This document shows, one piece after another, positions 62,764-64,000 of a DNA stretch of 64,000 nt. The translations under genes and the position numbers were made by a program. The notes below the pieces were generated by a model. The model ran no database searches, was not told the origin of the DNA, and worked only from the letters and a program-made list of their open reading frames with translations. The stretch spans positions 62,001 through 126,000 of the forward strand of contig NZ_BMKX01000002.1 of assembly GCF_014644555.1 (NCBI RefSeq). Reading direction: 5' to 3'. Positions within the stretch are counted from its first letter, which is position 1, and the number at the start of each line of letters is the position of its first letter. Source of the stretch: Glutamicibacter ardleyensis. GTDB taxonomy: Bacteria; Actinomycetota; Actinomycetes; Actinomycetales; Micrococcaceae.

Positions 62764-63747
62764 TTATCTTGTGATATCTCCTGCGGAATCTTCCATAACC
62801 TGTGAGAGCATCGATTCGACGATTTTCAAATCTTCGCTCGGCTTCCGAACGATCTTGCCGCGCTTGTTGCTGAAGTTCTTAAAATCAATGATGACAAGCT
62901 TCAAATTGTGCTCCGGGATGAGTTCTGCTTTACGGGCATCGTAGATCCTGCGCTGGTCGCCGCGTCGCCGTCCGCTCGCCGTCATCTTGTCGTCGAAAAA
63001 TGGCACCGATTCGGTGTGCTGCCTTTCGTGATATTCCACGACTATTCCGAGTTCAGCCCAATAACCGTCCACCGGAAGTGGCTTAACTTTTCCGTTCGTT
63101 ATCGATGGGTCGCCGACCAGCCAGGGGAACGTTTGCTGGCCTGTCCGCTTTGCCGCCAGCACCTGATCGCAGAGCTCGAGCACGTAGTGCTCGTCGCTGT
63201 CGGCACGTTTACTGGGCTTGGGTGCCGGCAGATGCTTCGGTGGCTCGGGCACACGCCGCGTGCTTCCCCAGCCCAGCTCCCAGCCGAGTGAATCGTCGAA
63301 GTAATCGGCATAGGCAACGGGGAGATCAGCCAGGCTATGAACTTGGGACAAAAGCATCGCGTACCAGTTGGTGTATTGCTGGTTTCCGCTCTCTTGACCC
63401 GTACTGCGCTGCAGCGAGGGCATCGCCTCAAGAATTGCTTCCGCAACGCTCACATGGCTGACGTCTTCGGGAAATTGGACGTCATTATTGAAAACGTTTT
63501 GGCCAGCCGTGGAGTACAGGCAGCGCTCTTCCGCGTTATAGGGGTCGCCGAACTCATCCTCGAAATTCCATTCCGTGACGTTGAAAATAACAATCCGCCA
63601 GGCCGTACCTGAGGCATTGATTCCGGGCAAAATACGCAGAGCGTAGTAGCCCAAACGGTGCAGCAGCCCAACGGCTTCAAGTATTCGCAGAGGAAGCTGA
63701 GAGTCCAATTGACATCCTTCGATCGAGGTTCTAATAAATGCTGACAT
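62764..63747 (-). CDS. uncharacterised protein with a nuclease-like C-terminal domain
   Basis: A 327-residue protein. The C-terminal 120 residues have VDGYWAELGIVVEYHERQH, a polar loop with SGRRRGDQRRIYDARK, and LKLVIIDFKNF, an arrangement of Glu, Asp, Arg and beta strands that looks like a PD-(D/E)XK or Vsr/DUF559-like nuclease. I cannot name the family with certainty. The N-terminal 150 residues (LRILEAVGLLHRLGYYALRI) may be a recognition domain. It lies alone, between two copies of a direct repeat. Confidence 0.65.
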   Translation of the reverse strand: MSAFIRTSIEGCQLDSQLPLRILEAVGLLHRLGYYALRILPGINASGTAWRIVIFNVTEWNFEDEFGDPYNAEERCLYSTAGQNVFNNDVQFPEDVSHVSVAEAILEAMPSLQRSTGQESGNQQYTNWYAMLLSQVHSLADLPVAYADYFDDSLGWELGWGSTRRVPEPPKHLPAPKPSKRADSDEHYVLELCDQVLAAKRTGQQTFPWLVGDPSITNGKVKPLPVDGYWAELGIVVEYHERQHTESVPFFDDKMTASGRRRGDQRRIYDARKAELIPEHNLKLVIIDFKNFSNKRGKIVRKPSEDLKIVESMLSQVMEDSAGDITR

Positions 63748-63943
63748 GTCCTACCGACGGTTGGGGCCAACGCCGTTCGCGCAAGGACTCATCGGCGCTA
63801 CATTTGCTCCTCGGCGCTCAACTAATGACTGCGCTCCTTCTAACTACACGTTCCGCTCAATAACTTGATAACCCAGGGAACCAGATGAAATGACAGAATC
63901 GCCGGTGCTCTGATACCTCGCACCAGTGCCGCGCCCTTCGTCT

Positions 63944-64000
63944 GAACCGCCATCACCGAGGCGAGCCGCACACAATAGCAGCGCCGACCGTTTTGCACAT
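63944..64000 (+). repeat. right copy of the 57-bp degenerate direct repeat
   Basis: Reads T-A-I-T-E-A-S-R-T-Q-stop in the frame matching the end of the small membrane protein (TTITEAIRTK), with a stop directly upstream, so it is a relic of that gene's 3' end. The repeat runs to the window edge and may continue. The 196 bases from the nuclease-like gene's start (63748) to here hold no gene that I can support. Confidence 0.7.

Overview
The window looks like ordinary chromosome of an actinobacterium of the Micrococcaceae (Arthrobacter/Glutamicibacter type). The clues are a monomeric NADP isocitrate dehydrogenase, an Rpf resuscitation factor with a LysM domain, a mycothiol-type DinB/MDMPI protein, a DUF6350 membrane protein close to purN, frequent GTG starts, ATGA overlaps and candidate leaderless promoters. 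I see no tRNA, rRNA, CRISPR array, prophage or complete insertion sequence. The genus is an inference from gene content; no composition was calculated.

Layout. 1-4.2 kb: tail of an unknown gene, a siderophore-interacting flavoprotein, an abutting pair of alkylation-repair glycosylases (AlkA-like, Tag), and an ArsR sensor with a CDF metal exporter. 4.3-7.6 kb: a MacB/LolCDE-like ABC exporter. 7.8-13.3 kb: an SMC-type operon matching JetA-JetB-JetC (MksF-E-B, Wadjet family), closed by a perfect terminator and lacking the JetD/MksG nuclease. 13.5-20.7 kb: a polysaccharide-deacetylase lipoprotein, a RecB-nuclease/helicase fusion, and three membrane proteins. 21-22 kb: rpf with a foldable leader. 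22-27.8 kb: catabolic genes (class III CoA transferase, PaaX-like regulator, tryptophan 2,3-dioxygenase, FMN reductase, HpaH hydratase, HpaI aldolase).

27.9-43.3 kb: purN and purH, separated by a zinc-ribbon SDR, an ECF sigma/anti-sigma/lipoprotein module, a GH38 alpha-mannosidase with a BadF-type sugar kinase and a sugar-porter MFS protein, and a DUF4303 protein with an acidic insert. 43.4-44.6 kb: a Zur-type box followed by a COG0523-like protein without a Walker A motif, translationally coupled to a cysteine-free type B ribosomal protein L36; this reads as a zinc-starvation operon.

44.8-54.1 kb: a two-armed 5-oxoproline locus. The left arm has an NRAMP-like transporter without the metal motif and a DUF1445 (YcsI) protein; the right arm, on the other strand, has pxpA, a pxpB-pxpC fusion, a biotin carboxylase-BCCP fusion, a GntR regulator and an HD hydrolase. 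The same palindrome, TTGTTCAACAA, occurs twice in front of the left arm and once in front of pxpA, so the GntR protein probably controls both. An adenine-deaminase-like gene and a free-standing Clp-N protein lie between.

54.2-64 kb: a DHA2 drug exporter and its TetR regulator, icd, an MDMPI-like protein, a dGTPase-like gene, a D-2-hydroxyacid dehydrogenase, a small membrane protein, and an unrecognised nuclease-like gene lying between two degenerate 57-bp direct repeats, which suggests insertion or duplication. The main candidates for new biology are the nuclease-less Jet operon, the degenerate COG0523/L36 operon, the 5-oxoproline regulon, and the repeat-flanked nuclease-like gene.
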